Shown here: piece after piece, positions 38,901-45,758 of the stretch
How positions within the stretch are numbered: position 1 is the first letter of the stretch
Layout: each line of letters opens with the position of its first letter
Assembly: GCF_018449695.1 (NCBI RefSeq)
Contig: NZ_JAAVUY010000005.1
Coordinates: 371,698 to 435,697 of the forward strand
Source: Bradyrhizobium sp. dw_411
GTDB lineage: Bacteria > Pseudomonadota > Alphaproteobacteria > Rhizobiales > Xanthobacteraceae
DNA length: 64,000 nucleotides
Direction of reading: 5' to 3'
The notes under the pieces: model-generated
What the model was told of the DNA's origin: nothing
What the model saw: only the letters and a program-made list of their open reading frames with translations
Databases searched by the model: none
Position numbers and translations under genes: made by a program

Positions 38901-40049
38901 TTTAAGTGACGATGCAACTAAGTTTCCCGGAACAGCGAGGAAGCCACGGATTCCCGGCGCTATGCTGTCGGAGGCGCCGGTCGCCCGCACCAAGGTGAGT
39001 TGGTCACCGGCGGCGAGAACCACCTGACCGTCCATCGCTGACAGGTGACCTGCGTTCTCAATCACCGGTGCGGCGAGCAAGATGTAGCCGCCTTCGCCAC
39101 CAGCGATCTGCGCGCCATTCTGCACCAGGATCGAACCGGAGCTTTGATAGGTGAAGGTACTGCCGGTCTGCGTCACCAACCCAGTCGGCGAATTTATCGT
39201 GGGCGATGTCGATGGTGAGAACTCTCCACCAACTCCTCCGTTCACATCGCCAAATCCGATCAGTCCATAGGCCAGGAACTCTTGGTTGCGCTGCGCAAGC
39301 GTCCGTATGGTATTCGTGGTTGTGTCTATGGCTCGCCCCACCTCAAGCGTCGATGCGATGAGGGAGTTTGTGTTGATCTGCGCGCCGCCGCCGAAGATGA
39401 TACCGTTCTGATTGATGATAAGGACGGTGCCGTCGGCTTTGATGGTGCCGAGAATCTGGCTTGGGGAGGCGTTGCCGACGACGCGGTTGAGCGCGACCCA
39501 GCTTGCATTGCCCTGCTGGTCGAATGTCAGTGTGGTGTTGGAGCCAACATTGAAGCTGTTCCACGACAGGATGGCGCTGCTCTGGGTCTGATGAATCGTG
39601 ACGTCGCTTGTACCTGGAGTCTGAACCGGCTGACTGGCTCCGATCCAATCCGTCAATCCGTCTGTCGTGCTATTGGGATTTGCGACCGGCACTAGCCCGT
39701 TCGGCCCCATTCCTTGGAATGTCGAAGGCGGCGCGCTTCGCGCCAGCGCGTGCGCCACATCTTGCGCAGCGCGCATCGCCTGGATCGCCTGAGTCGTGCG
39801 CGACAGCGAGTATTGGCTGCGCTTTGCTGCTGCAATCGCAGCCTGCTGCGCGGCCATTGCCGCATCGCTCGCGATTTGCGGCGCCGCAACCACCGCGCCG
39901 CCACTGCCAACGGGCCTCGCGCTGGCAATTCCGGGCGCCATCAGCACGAGCGCCAGGGCGCTTGTGCCGGCAAGCAAGGCTCGACGCGATAACATTGCTG
40001 GCCGCGTGAACGGTGCGCCGCCGCCCTGACTCAGACTATTCTTCGACAT
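26940..40049 (-). CDS. Giant TpsA filamentous haemagglutinin-family protein
   Basis: 4,369 residues from ATG 40049, one uninterrupted 13.1-kb frame. Extended signal region (about 19-45; SRRALLAGTSALALVL, ending ASA), a TPS/haemagglutination secretion domain at about 140-240 with the NxNG signature as NQNG (213-216) and GGGAQINTNSLIAST, then more than 4,000 residues of Gly/Ser/Thr/Asn-rich beta-helix-type sequence. The C-terminus (TVIIVEIVGYGG..., then an acidic-basic tail) lacks a VENN motif or toxin-like module, so contact-dependent inhibition is not supported. Such proteins are exported by TpsB partners as adhesins. All eleven other genes from tpsB to the TonB-C-like gene run the same way with small gaps. 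Most opposite-strand frames in this gene are compositional shadows. Confidence 0.92.
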   Translation of the reverse strand: MSKNSLSQGGGAPFTRPAMLSRRALLAGTSALALVLMAPGIASARPVGSGGAVVAAPQIASDAAMAAQQAAIAAAKRSQYSLSRTTQAIQAMRAAQDVAHALARSAPPSTFQGMGPNGLVPVANPNSTTDGLTDWIGASQPVQTPGTSDVTIHQTQSSAILSWNSFNVGSNTTLTFDQQGNASWVALNRVVGNASPSQILGTIKADGTVLIINQNGIIFGGGAQINTNSLIASTLEVGRAIDTTTNTIRTLAQRNQEFLAYGLIGFGDVNGGVGGEFSPSTSPTINSPTGLVTQTGSTFTYQSSGSILVQNGAQIAGGEGGYILLAAPVIENAGHLSAMDGQVVLAAGDQLTLVRATGASDSIAPGIRGFLAVPGNLVASSLKSVVNDVTGLIESPRGSIFLGSTDGGATVNAGGLFATTSVSRNGAIEVSGTTIEIAPNSIIAITPDNNGETIPQDSTSVADFKPSQITIANLSTRLFPQADSSALVDIGANAFVYAPSGNIVIGSSPGATAITGTAATSRVFVDSGAVIDASGLKDILIPASRNQIAISPVTANDLADDPSLKDSFLAGITITVDPRLSGVRADGVAWIGSPLISAASYYQQVGVSAAELMTKGGNVTLGVSSYSGTGAATNAPNVIVKAGATIDISGGWVTYQAGTVRTTQLVDMYGHVVDIGHADPNDTYIGIYNGFTVNHARWNVVDTYSDLLRTGSYYQPQYNEGRDAGSLTVKGSAAALDSSTVFAQAFPGERQLLNGEIGTGTSAVYGDERAVQAAPSQLPVGGFLFIQAQAQTLGGNANNPYTGGGDIIVESAADYQPKTTNLTYGQTVQTTPGVGDNVGTVIVPTRDPASQLSAGQLGTIALSDGLLSNSGFSQVSLHTSGAVTVAANADVELAPGGVFDVLAGRRITIDGTVSAPSGNITLVTFDSRLISAGGSVFSTAQAAVGDFDININGMLSTRGRWVNDFGLNDGSIDGGAWLDGGSITLYAAPRVSTVTSVLSGNTPATSTDLSGSIFINSGSLLDVSGGGRIDQKGKFNLTAHGGNLSLYDETSYFEIADWGGSNGNPGSLDGFRVNGLQHGTDVGTPSNYVPVNPDQMNARVSIDPNAIRAQGFGGGGTFTLTTPEFAFSDDASSNASAKATTLPLSFFSSAGFANYKITSYKTDIIANPFNNGLGGTDAVLATQTLTIGNGQNLNLTQTMLPSVLNVDQTSALLNLASGGDLFSLLSASVPVNAWDRRGVNLTLGGLLELHVAQGGKITGDAGSSLTISGLLNEGTIRLPGGSIVQQTILPTLYTEAGVLGIHALSDIFSTNPDGSIDESAASRYDSSLTNAQLAGVGSPNATPHPIYLLGMLDAGEGIELAPGSLTDLSGVSIRNPYAAGAGSIATGRIIAGGTLATLSNAALTGQKIFQPALGSVYQLLASSSRSSNGVTQSDLDVVQSGRSMVLDPGSTLNLSGASDTYDQLTTGSAGSLTNQHYVSTNVWSDAGTLSAGAGVTLTGANILAHGGATQANGGTLIALDPVLAQHDPGMPTANLISADLITAAGFDTLVALGSVSNTGGDVTITLGRGLFLESRPVVNNGVALNPDTLVPTLSSTGGTLTINAPYVAFDSNFDTISAPAHGATNVNGSVVFNASAIDFTGAILIDQSVASATFNASGDIRFTGVVPWKQTYFPNTAPVATLNGMIAANGDLTFNAAQLYPTTGSTFSITTTGASSPVASNGGTIKFGRSGGATPNAPYSAGGNLTVQAANIVQGGVIRVPLGTLTLGGSAVDGAFAPATQSVTLADGGITSVSANGLVIPYGTTTDQTEWFFAPTNSDPLTAPPQKLLSLNGANVTIASNVTVDLTGGGDVYAYEFVPGTGGSRDVLDRMNPDQFTSNNGFQYPDGRQVYAIVPGLSNKSVAAFDPIYSSDYGNLSSVSGVGSRVWLNGGNGLAAGWYTLLPAKYAMLPGGMRVAEQIGAKNVVAGLSGTLTDGSIITTGTYGNATGGTSQSQVRLFEVQSQAVINKESQIALTAGNSYFAALAAHNGTAVPQLPIDAARLVINPGVGLIVNAILSTAAAPGGRGAQVDIAGTNIDILASLTGAPADGAVHLTAASLTNLNADSLFVGGTRTDNTDGTTTLNVTAQNLLVENDSATPLSAGEVLLAATSSLTIADGSVIAATGTLSDKRTGAYQIGSSTAGSGTGALLRVANGPERLVNRTNSTTAATLNVGAATLSGTAVMFDSSGADALSSGLIINNAKFVAVGAPRIGFGADPSTYNGLVVSDALKNLLSQSGAQLTLRSQSSIDFAGGNYDFGNIRFDAATLTDLDGGTVAIHGDTVSFGNSGAAGTAAVGVGALSVAANTIAFTGGAVAASFDDGVTLSAANGIFSQGVGSVLDVGAAALMIHTPYIGDRAVTLVAGTNATIPDLTLSSTGAVNIDNAGAGTLAALTGIPGSAITINGLSVAVSGTTINATAGKVQINSTASITLADGATIEAPGYTKVFGDSVDPTTQNAPGGSVTLVAQNGNIALGNATLSVGGGAGDAGTLTLSAPQGGVDFGSATLDGTGAAGGRGGSFAIDTLGAVDLVTLNNRVGAQGFTGGFSVHTSTGDLSLAAGQILTSGSVNLTADGGSVIIAGTIDTSGINGGDVALYGRGADDQSGVTLTDSARIYAYANGYAADDARQAKGGNVTLGTDFISSTTNPQTNSDGSITGTSGKITVAANAIIDVSAKRPGDRLVPLVLNGVKYYNYVQGDQGGTVTLRAPVISTGGSTPADTVNVSVANASSIVGAQEIDLVGFKRWDLAGVANSNLYTGVTLNGTAVTLDVTAGLDTANADGTQATVAGINFLGDKGPSDGSAPTLVDFIQNFNVTADNSNLGGLAAQTNFHAKPGTDLANDGSITLASNWNLAAGFVNVTAATAANLMGSETFTGASGSVTMPYILPGKDADVFANYTTMLYRTDHGSVSGEAPVISLQAGGDLAINASINDGFFQFRDQTSPDYLAASIGSSTKTLIFQVGANPLLGPTFNASASVSGTSTSGGTLPATLYVPYIAGGNSAAPPMVGDPFGSADLMPLLPGNAVASSSSFNFVAGADLSRSSTNVLQGGVGPLLVNPASNGNLSVAGDYTYSYGGSLVNVRYENTFNTTTAGVVTIANSSTSSTWESDVIAKALSVTSAMAKNVFYGPNANQAILIGNDATAKKISREGSLIYVDLLLSSGQTIGGVPLTNDLTSVTLRDIAKISDPSDPKYDAYLHTLYMSSATSPTASNDFFTVASTSASILPDSSTAATQLHIIASVKTTAYIIQKYVDPYFAGASTGQSVATVSSLVRTGTGSIAMSATGNVDLRNGSMPRYVTASGQTTTAADLGGYQLGGTAVYTAGHPAVTAPVTISDPDTGASIMVDPTAFLQTGTNFSSRPTYGYGNFITGNTTLASGAVGVLVADPVYAEGGGAITVTTGGDVLGRRDASLGNAISFLGSNFTWIGSPDEPWRSGSVGNTTSGLLDAQLFKGGIGALGGGDVAIRAGRNLSDLTVVASNSMVTANVTDGNTTGQALMTFGRGDVTITAGSDLLGGSVDIASGVGFITAGGDFASAGLIKAFNASNRQFSSDNLLRLQIADATVTLDAGGTATIEGISAFGPIQRVPSTPGSPQALSNLNASGFYSENAALSVVANGSVLVANKDDSLLTPFASAAGTGGSQQAVYPGTFGVTSITGNLSVNTGGTNEGLSVLLMPSPKGQLQLLAGGDIAPSTIAMLDADPGLLPGLFSSFQSSDTRVTFGVALAFPSVLPSTPDETRTQQHKRIATHANDPVPVRINAGNDIGTSTSGLTLSVPKQARIGAGRDIINMMFFGQNLSANDITRVVAGRDITATTQISVPVIGVKSGGQVLGAPEPALQGNTFVIGGSGTFMIEAGRDLGPFLNSATVNSFKGDSSPSVTETYGGGILSVGNEWNSSLPAKSADVDVMFGVAKGINYDGFRDRYLDPANIAALPSYLVMKISGGGTESIYAPQLIQWMQQPAKSLLTAAYGTSDVDYAQAYASFKALPELQQRAFLNQVYFNELKQTAVKDGVSYLQYSRGYQAVNALFPASLGYTANDLSGGSNGANQTVVTGNLDLRLATIQTEWGGDIDIFGPGGRVIAGSTVRTDAQAARRTYSGRRLLSGYLSEISSIPPAAISVIPPGYEGVLTLRGGNINTFTDGDFLLNQSRLFTEGGGDIVMWSSNADLNAGQGPKTSANFPPVLVKVDQNLFVQTDKSGATTGAGIAALQAAPDSPPSDVFLIAPRGTIDAGAAGIRSSHDVNLAALQILNAANIQAQGNTNGVPTVQAPNIAGLTSASNATAATQQTGLPGPSSGSGQSTVIIVEIVGYGGSQGTEGNDDDDQRKRGQQ

Positions 40050-40124
40050 GGCAAATCCTTTGCGAGTACGGCGGGCGGCGCGAGCGGAAGATCGGGATGT
40101 CATGTCAAAAACCAGTCGTTCGGA

Positions 40125-40706
40125 TTATTGGATGGTGGCTGGTTGGTCAGCCTCGGCTACGGAAGGTGAAGCGATTTTCGCCGGCTGTGGCTCGCTCACA
40201 GCAGCCGGCGCGTTCGCGCCGTTGACCGGAACGAGCTTGCGCAGCTCCTCGCGCAGATAAGCGACAAAGTCCTGCAACAGCCGGTCCCAGATCTCGATCT
40301 GGCTGCGGAAATGACCGGGCGCCACGCCGCCCACCACGGAGACGTCCATGCAAAACACCAGGAACGGGGCGCTGAGCTGCAACCGGGCGAACCGTCGCTC
40401 CGCGTTCCAGCGATTCACGATTTCGAGCGGCAATTCGCCCTGCACCCGAAGTACGGCGGTAAATGCGACGTCGGCGAAGCTCGCGGCGTCGTCGATCATG
40501 CGGTTGCCGGGCCGGATATCGAAGGCAAGCCCGCTGGTTGCTGAACGCAGATACGGAGTATTGGCGACCGGATCGGTCATCATCTCGACGCGATAGCCGG
40601 CTTGCTGGAAGGCATCGCGCAGGTGATCGAGGGTGAGCTTGCTGATGATGGCGTCAGACATTTCGGTCTCCGTGACAGATGGGTTGAGGCGATCGGTATT
40701 GGTCAT
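40125..40706 (-). CDS. YbjN-like domain protein
   Basis: 193 residues from ATG 40706, which overlaps the upstream stop (ATGA); ATG 40661 (GGAG eight bases upstream) is an alternative start that would match the domain edge. The pattern TLDHLRDAFQQAGYRVEM, then VNRWNAERRFARLQ and VFCMDVSVVGGVAPGHFRSQ, is that of the YbjN family, whose fold resembles type III secretion chaperones. No signal peptide, so cytoplasmic. It is immediately upstream of tpsA and could act as a cytoplasmic chaperone or regulator for it; this is inferred from position. Confidence 0.75.
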   Translation of the reverse strand: MTNTDRLNPSVTETEMSDAIISKLTLDHLRDAFQQAGYRVEMMTDPVANTPYLRSATSGLAFDIRPGNRMIDDAASFADVAFTAVLRVQGELPLEIVNRWNAERRFARLQLSAPFLVFCMDVSVVGGVAPGHFRSQIEIWDRLLQDFVAYLREELRKLVPVNGANAPAAVSEPQPAKIASPSVAEADQPATIQ

Positions 40707-41452
40707 TGGACTGGCTCGTGGACGGGCATGAGCGAGACATTGTCGACCACGCGGATGTCGTCGAAACGCCGTCTGCTCGCCGCTTCCCCTTGCAGATCGG
40801 ATGGACGCGGAAGGTTCGCCTGCACAATCACCGCGCGAACGGCGCGCGCGAGATCGGGCAGCACCTCGTCGGCAAGCCAATCACAGGCCACGAGCGTCAC
40901 GCGTAAATACTGCGACGACACGTGCGCGCGGTGAGGCGCGACGAATCCACTGCGGCCGGCGATCAGATCGCGCAGTTGCCGCGCCTCTATGCGAACAGCC
41001 GGGCCCGTGACCTCTAACTGCTGCCGGTCCACGGCGAGTTCGATCAGGGTGTCGCGCGCGTCGGCAATCAACATCCGCAGGTGGCGGTAGGCATCGCCAC
41101 CGTGAGCCGCGATATCGACAAGCGAGATATTGCTGCCGAGGACGAGGTCGGCTTCGATCGCGAGGTTGAATGCGTCCGAACCCGCAGACCGGGGACACCA
41201 TTTCTCGATCCGCCATCGCGTGACGTTGTCGGTGTGATCGTCCTCGCCATTGATCCGCAGGCTGCATTGAATGGTCTGGGTCGGGCGACCGCTTTGATCC
41301 ACCGTTACCTTGTCGCCGAACTGCAGCGCCACCGCGCACCCCGCCGGAAACGACCGGATGCCACGAACCGACGTGGCAGCCGAGCGGTAACCGCCCGCGG
41401 CAAGCACGGCGCGGATTTGGTCGTCGGTGAGAAGCGGCCAGCAAGATTTCAT
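40703..41452 (-). CDS. YbjN-related hypothetical protein
   Basis: 249 residues from ATG 41452 (AAGGTGA seven bases upstream). The arrangement LLTDDQIRAVLAAGGYRSAA, then RWRIEKWCPRSAGSDAFNLA, EADLVLGSNISLVDIAAHGG and LRMLIADARDTLIEL parallels the YbjN-like protein encoded next to it, so I read it as a diverged, longer paralogue. Cytoplasmic, no membrane segment. Overlaps the YbjN gene by four bases. Function unknown; the pair may be dedicated chaperones for the very large TpsA. Confidence 0.55.
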   Translation of the reverse strand: MKSCWPLLTDDQIRAVLAAGGYRSAATSVRGIRSFPAGCAVALQFGDKVTVDQSGRPTQTIQCSLRINGEDDHTDNVTRWRIEKWCPRSAGSDAFNLAIEADLVLGSNISLVDIAAHGGDAYRHLRMLIADARDTLIELAVDRQQLEVTGPAVRIEARQLRDLIAGRSGFVAPHRAHVSSQYLRVTLVACDWLADEVLPDLARAVRAVIVQANLPRPSDLQGEAASRRRFDDIRVVDNVSLMPVHEPVQ

Positions 41453-41459
41453 CGTACGA

Positions 41460-42500
41460 TCACCTTGCCGCCTGGTTTGGTTCGCCGAACACCTTGGACA
41501 GGGCGATCTCGTTGATCGCCGACGGGTTCTGCTTGAGCAGTTCGGCGAGATAGGTACGACGCAGGGCCGCCGCACGTTCGGCCCGCATCTGCTGGACGAA
41601 CTGGTCGCGGACTTCCGGCAAGGTGCGCGTGTAGGATGCCTTGGTGTCGATCAGCTTGAGGATGTGCCAGCCGTCATCGAGCCGGACCGGTTCGGAGACC
41701 GCATTTTTCGCTAGGCCCATCACTTGAGCCTTGATCTCGGGTCGGATCTGATTTTCCGCGACCCAGCCGAGATCACCACCATTCTTGGAATCGTTCTCCG
41801 CGGTCGCGATGGCGGCGAAGTCTGCGCCCGGCGCTCTCAGCTTGCGCTGGACCTCGTCAAGCGCCTTCTTAGCTTTGTCTTCGGTCGCCTTGTCGGCGTC
41901 CTTGGGTGACGCGAAGAAGATTTGCGCGAGCTGGAACTGGCGCGGCATCAACAATGCACTGCGATTGGCGTCGTAGGCCTTCTGCAGATCGTCATCACTG
42001 GGATAGTTCGCCGGTGGCGTCGAGACCGATTGCAGATAGAGTTCGACCACGGCGCTTTCCCGCACGCGGTCTAGCTGCGCTGCTACGGCTGGCTGCTGGT
42101 CCCACTTCTTGGCCAGGACCTCTTGAGAGACCAGACGGTTGGCGAGCAGCAGCCGCACGGCCTGACTGAGCAACGCCGGATCTTGTGCAAGGGCCGCCTG
42201 CTCGCGGACGCCGAGCGCTGTGACATAGGCACGAACGTCATCGGTGCTAATTTCCGTCGCGCCGACCCGCGCCACGACTTCGCCGGACGCTTTCGGAGCG
42301 ACGGGCGCCGACGTTGAAGCCGGCGGTGTGATCGCCGTTTGCGGTTGCTGCTGCGCGGGTCTGGGTCTGGCGGGCGCCTGGGCCGGCCGCGGCGGCAATT
42401 GGGTGGTTTGGGCGGCTGCAAGAGCCGGCAGCGAAAGAATGGCCACAATGCAGGTCGACGTCAGCCCCATCCGCTTGCGCGGGAAAATCACGTTACTCAT
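41460..42500 (-). CDS. Periplasmic PpiC/SurA-type peptidyl-prolyl isomerase
   Basis: 346 residues. Signal peptide (about 12-30; TCIVAILSLPALAAAQ), a Pro/Gln/Ala-rich linker, a SurA-like helical N-domain (STDDVRAYVTALGVREQAAL) and a PpiC rotamase domain (about 190-320; GGDLGWVAENQIRPEIKAQV, GWHILKLIDTK). It folds or holds outer-membrane and secreted proteins in the periplasm, a natural helper for TpsA and TpsB. Four-base overlap with the coiled-coil gene upstream. Confidence 0.88.
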   Translation of the reverse strand: MSNVIFPRKRMGLTSTCIVAILSLPALAAAQTTQLPPRPAQAPARPRPAQQQPQTAITPPASTSAPVAPKASGEVVARVGATEISTDDVRAYVTALGVREQAALAQDPALLSQAVRLLLANRLVSQEVLAKKWDQQPAVAAQLDRVRESAVVELYLQSVSTPPANYPSDDDLQKAYDANRSALLMPRQFQLAQIFFASPKDADKATEDKAKKALDEVQRKLRAPGADFAAIATAENDSKNGGDLGWVAENQIRPEIKAQVMGLAKNAVSEPVRLDDGWHILKLIDTKASYTRTLPEVRDQFVQQMRAERAAALRRTYLAELLKQNPSAINEIALSKVFGEPNQAAR

Positions 42501-43102
42501 GGTGTCGCCTTCTGATCGAGGAACTTGTCGTTGATGGTCTGCAACTCGTTCTGCACTTCCACGCGGCGCAGCCCGGTCACGGGTTCTTGGGCGACCAACG
42601 CGTCGCCAATGGTGACGCTCTTGTATCTCTGCAGAAGTTCGCGGCCGGCTTTGACGAGCAGCGTGTTCTTGGCCACACAGCTCTTGGTGCTGGCTTTGTA
42701 GGCGGTCGCCTCACCCTCGAATTTCGCGCGCTCGGCATCCTTGGTGCGGGCCACGGTGGCCGCCTCTTCGTATGCGGTCTTCCATTTCTCAAGGGTGTCG
42801 TCCCGCTCGGCGAGGCGCTTGTTGAATTCCTCGATGGCCTCGCGCTGCTGCTTCTCGATCTGGCGCACTTCGGCCTTCGCGGCATCGACCTGCGCTTTCG
42901 ACAATGCCTTCTCGCGCTCGGCGTCTGCGACCTTGGCCTGCAAGGCCGTTCGCTGGTCTTCCAATTGCCGGGTCTGGGCGGTAGCGCTGCGTAACGCCTC
43001 GCGCAAACGATCGGTCTCGGACTGGCTCTGCGCCTGGGCACCGACACTCGACAGCAGCGTCGCAGCGAGGACCAAAGCCATTCGGACGATGCGATGGTTC
43101 AT
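42497..43102 (-). CDS. Periplasmic coiled-coil protein
   Basis: 201 residues. Signal peptide (1-24, ending AQA), then a long heptad-rich coiled coil (about 28-140; SETDRLREALRSATAQTRQL, DAEREKALSKAQVDAAKAEV) and a short C-terminal helical domain with one Cys. No enzyme motif. It lies between the porin and PpiC genes (two bases after the porin stop) and could be a Skp-like holdase or a structural spacer between membrane layers. Confidence 0.65.
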   Translation of the reverse strand: MNHRIVRMALVLAATLLSSVGAQAQSQSETDRLREALRSATAQTRQLEDQRTALQAKVADAEREKALSKAQVDAAKAEVRQIEKQQREAIEEFNKRLAERDDTLEKWKTAYEEAATVARTKDAERAKFEGEATAYKASTKSCVAKNTLLVKAGRELLQRYKSVTIGDALVAQEPVTGLRRVEVQNELQTINDKFLDQKATP

Positions 43103-43104
43103 GA

Positions 43105-44952
43105 TCAGAACTTTGCGTTGACGTCGAACTGGACGATATCGACGGCGTATGGCGAGCCGGCGATGTTAGTGGCGCTCATCCAGCGCAGTGAGGCCCAGAC
43201 GTTTTCGCTCAAACCCAGATTGCCGCCGATGAAATACCCTTTGAGGTTGGTGCCGCCGAGACCGAAGTCAGAGTCGACGAAGGCGTCGATCGTCGCGTCC
43301 GATTCCAGATACTTGTATCCGGCGTGCACGTTCCAGTCCCAAAGCTGTTTGATCTGCTTGTCGCCAACGGTGACACGGCCGAGCCAGCCCTGGTTGCCGC
43401 CATTGAAGGGACCGATCGATCCGTCCGGCGTGCCGGCGCGGTTGTTGACGGCGCTGACATTGAGCGCGTTTTTGTCAAACGCGGTGTTGATCACATATTC
43501 GCCGTCGAAAACGATGTGAGCCGGATGAAACTGGCCAAGATCGAGTTGCGCGCTGGCGACGACCGGTCGGAACTGGCTTGCCAAGCCGAAGTATTGGAAT
43601 TGCGGAAGCAGAGCGCCGCTGCCGGGGTCGAAGAGAGGAATGATGTTCCGGATCGGCATGTAGGTGTTGCCCTTCTGCGCGAAGGACGGCCGCGTCAGGT
43701 CGGTATTGCAGGTATTGGACGCGGATGAAGCATCGCAGGGGTCTGACACTTGGCCCTGCACATTGGTGAAATCGTAATACGCAACAGCAAACCGGAAGTC
43801 GGTGTCAGATCGCAGTTTGGCGGACACGCCGGCCTGGGCTCCGAAGAGCCACTTATCATGGCTGGCGAATTTTGATGGAGCACCGGTCGTCGGATCGAAG
43901 TTCGTTCCGGCGTTGAAGTCGGAATTATAAGTCGGAAACGCGCCGCCGACGATGAAGGGCGTGATGCCTTCGGCGATTTCGTGCTTGGCCTGGAATGCCA
44001 ACCCATCGAACCCAAGCTCTTTGTACCAGACGAGGTCGGTTGGCGACCAGAATGGGTTGTCGAAGCGGCCCAACGAGACCGTGAGATCGCGCGATTCCCA
44101 CTTCAGGAAACCACGGTCGAGCCACAGCGAATATTTGGAGAAATTGCCGCCGCTCGCACCCAAGGATTGGTTGGTCGAGACCGGCGAGCTGTTTTCACCA
44201 GTCGCGATACGCAAGCCAGCGGAGAAGCCGTTGAGTAAATCCGCGTCCATGCCGAGGCGGGCGCGCAACCGGAACTGGTTGCGATCCTGGTTCGTGTCAT
44301 AGGTGGGTGCGAAGTTCGGATTGGTCGCCAGCAGGGTGTCGTAAGGCGCGCCGGTATTGATGCCGTTGAAGTTGACGGCGCCGATCGGATCGTTGCCCTT
44401 CGGAAAGAAATTGCCCTGATAGCGGGCACGCATGTCGCCGTAGAAGTGGATGCGCTGCGCCCATTCCGGATACATGCCGGGTGAAGCCCAATTTTCCTTC
44501 TGCGCCTTGGCCATCACCTCGTTTTTAATCTCCTCACGTAACTGCCGTTTGACGATCTCGGGCACGTAAGTGACGTGGCGGGTTCCAGGAGGATTTGCGG
44601 CCGCAGTCGCGGCGGTAGCGGCCTTCGCCGCCTCGTCGGCCTTGGCGGTTGCATCCTTGGCGGCTTGCCGCGAGATGTAGGACTCGTCCTCGGCCTGCTT
44701 GATCAGGGCCTGGGCCTCTTCCTCCTTCAACGTGCCGCGCTTGACCAGCAAATTGACGAGGTTGATCGACATGTTCGGCGACGTCGGCTTCGACGGTGAA
44801 ACGGCCGGACCTTTCGAGCCTTGTTTCTTGGCCGGTGCCTGGCCCGGATCCGTGGCGGTCTGGGCGAGTGCCGGCGCAGCGCAGAGCAGCGCACAGAGCG
44901 ACACGGCCAGTGGCATCGCGCGCCAACATACATCTGGTTTCATTTCAAACAT
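43105..44952 (-). CDS. Putative porin (Porin_5-like outer-membrane protein)
   Basis: 615 residues. Signal peptide (ending CAAPALAQ), a Lys/Pro linker, a coiled-coil segment (about 52-100; LVNLLVKRGTLKEEEAQALI) and then a large beta-barrel domain with alternating aromatic strands (FYGDMRARYQGNFF; FRLRARLGMDADLL) ending in VQFDVNAKF with a C-terminal Phe. This is the layout of putative porins that anchor to peptidoglycan by a coiled coil and sit in the outer membrane. In this operon it is one of the few candidate outer-membrane partners for TonB; no TonB box or plug is evident. Confidence 0.85.
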   Translation of the reverse strand: MFEMKPDVCWRAMPLAVSLCALLCAAPALAQTATDPGQAPAKKQGSKGPAVSPSKPTSPNMSINLVNLLVKRGTLKEEEAQALIKQAEDESYISRQAAKDATAKADEAAKAATAATAAANPPGTRHVTYVPEIVKRQLREEIKNEVMAKAQKENWASPGMYPEWAQRIHFYGDMRARYQGNFFPKGNDPIGAVNFNGINTGAPYDTLLATNPNFAPTYDTNQDRNQFRLRARLGMDADLLNGFSAGLRIATGENSSPVSTNQSLGASGGNFSKYSLWLDRGFLKWESRDLTVSLGRFDNPFWSPTDLVWYKELGFDGLAFQAKHEIAEGITPFIVGGAFPTYNSDFNAGTNFDPTTGAPSKFASHDKWLFGAQAGVSAKLRSDTDFRFAVAYYDFTNVQGQVSDPCDASSASNTCNTDLTRPSFAQKGNTYMPIRNIIPLFDPGSGALLPQFQYFGLASQFRPVVASAQLDLGQFHPAHIVFDGEYVINTAFDKNALNVSAVNNRAGTPDGSIGPFNGGNQGWLGRVTVGDKQIKQLWDWNVHAGYKYLESDATIDAFVDSDFGLGGTNLKGYFIGGNLGLSENVWASLRWMSATNIAGSPYAVDIVQFDVNAKF

Positions 44953-45008
44953 TGGTTCCCCAGTCCTCTACTCGTCACTTGGTGTTGGTTCGGATCATCA
45001 CGGATGCG

Positions 45009-45758
45009 TCAGCTTGATCGTCGCGCGGTGACGCGCGTGACCATCGGCATCGGCATGTCTTTGGGTGGCGGCTCGCGCAGCATCAGGCTGCCGAGCACGT
45101 CGTTGCGGATGATGGCGTCAAGCTCGGCGTCGCCTGTCGATGACACCAGTTGAACCCGGCTCACGCGCCCGGAGCCGTCGGCCCACAGTCGAACCTGCAA
45201 TTGCATGACGGTGTTGCGGGTGCGATTATTGGCGCGCAACGCAGCTTCGATCTGAGACTGCACCATCGAGGCGTACCAACCCCAACGACTCCCCCCGCCC
45301 CCACCGCCATACGGATTGCCACCGACTTTGCTGCCGAGATTGAACAGGTCGCCGGGACCGACGGCTTTAGCGTCGAGCGACAATGGGCCCGGCGGTTCCT
45401 GGTTCTTGGCGTCCTTGACTGGTTCGTCTTTCGGCTTCTCGAGCGGCTTGTCTTCCTTGATCTCCGGCTCGGCCATCTTGGGCTGCTCGATCATCTTCGG
45501 CTCGGGCATTTTCTGCGGCGGAGGCGGAGGTGGCGGCGGCACGATGTTGACGATCGTCAGTTCGCGCACCTGCCGCGGCGGCGGCATGTCGTCATGGCCG
45601 ACGAGGAAATAGACTGCGCCACCCATGACGATGGCGATGACACCGAGCGCCGCGCCATATCGAATGAAAGGGTTACGCTCATTGCGCGTCGCCGGCGGGT
45701 TCGATTCCGAGGTGATGGACGCTTGAGGTACGTTTGGCTCTGATGGGTGGAGGCTCAC
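45009..45758 (-). CDS. tonB: TonB-family energy transducer of the TPS operon
   Basis: 249 residues from GTG 45758 (GTGA overlap with the upstream gene). One membrane helix (about 34-53; YGAALGVIAIVMGGAVYFLV), an extended VPPPPPPPP stretch followed by Pro/Glu/Lys repeats (KMPEPKMIEQPKMAEPEIKE), a Gly-rich hinge and a TonB C-terminal domain (about 165-245; YASMVQSQIEAALRANNRTR, LWADGSGRVSRVQLVSSTG). Encoded with its own exbB and exbD and no TonB-dependent receptor, it should energise an outer-membrane event specific to this operon. Confidence 0.9.
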   Translation of the reverse strand: MSLHPSEPNVPQASITSESNPPATRNERNPFIRYGAALGVIAIVMGGAVYFLVGHDDMPPPRQVRELTIVNIVPPPPPPPPQKMPEPKMIEQPKMAEPEIKEDKPLEKPKDEPVKDAKNQEPPGPLSLDAKAVGPGDLFNLGSKVGGNPYGGGGGGSRWGWYASMVQSQIEAALRANNRTRNTVMQLQVRLWADGSGRVSRVQLVSSTGDAELDAIIRNDVLGSLMLREPPPKDMPMPMVTRVTARRSS

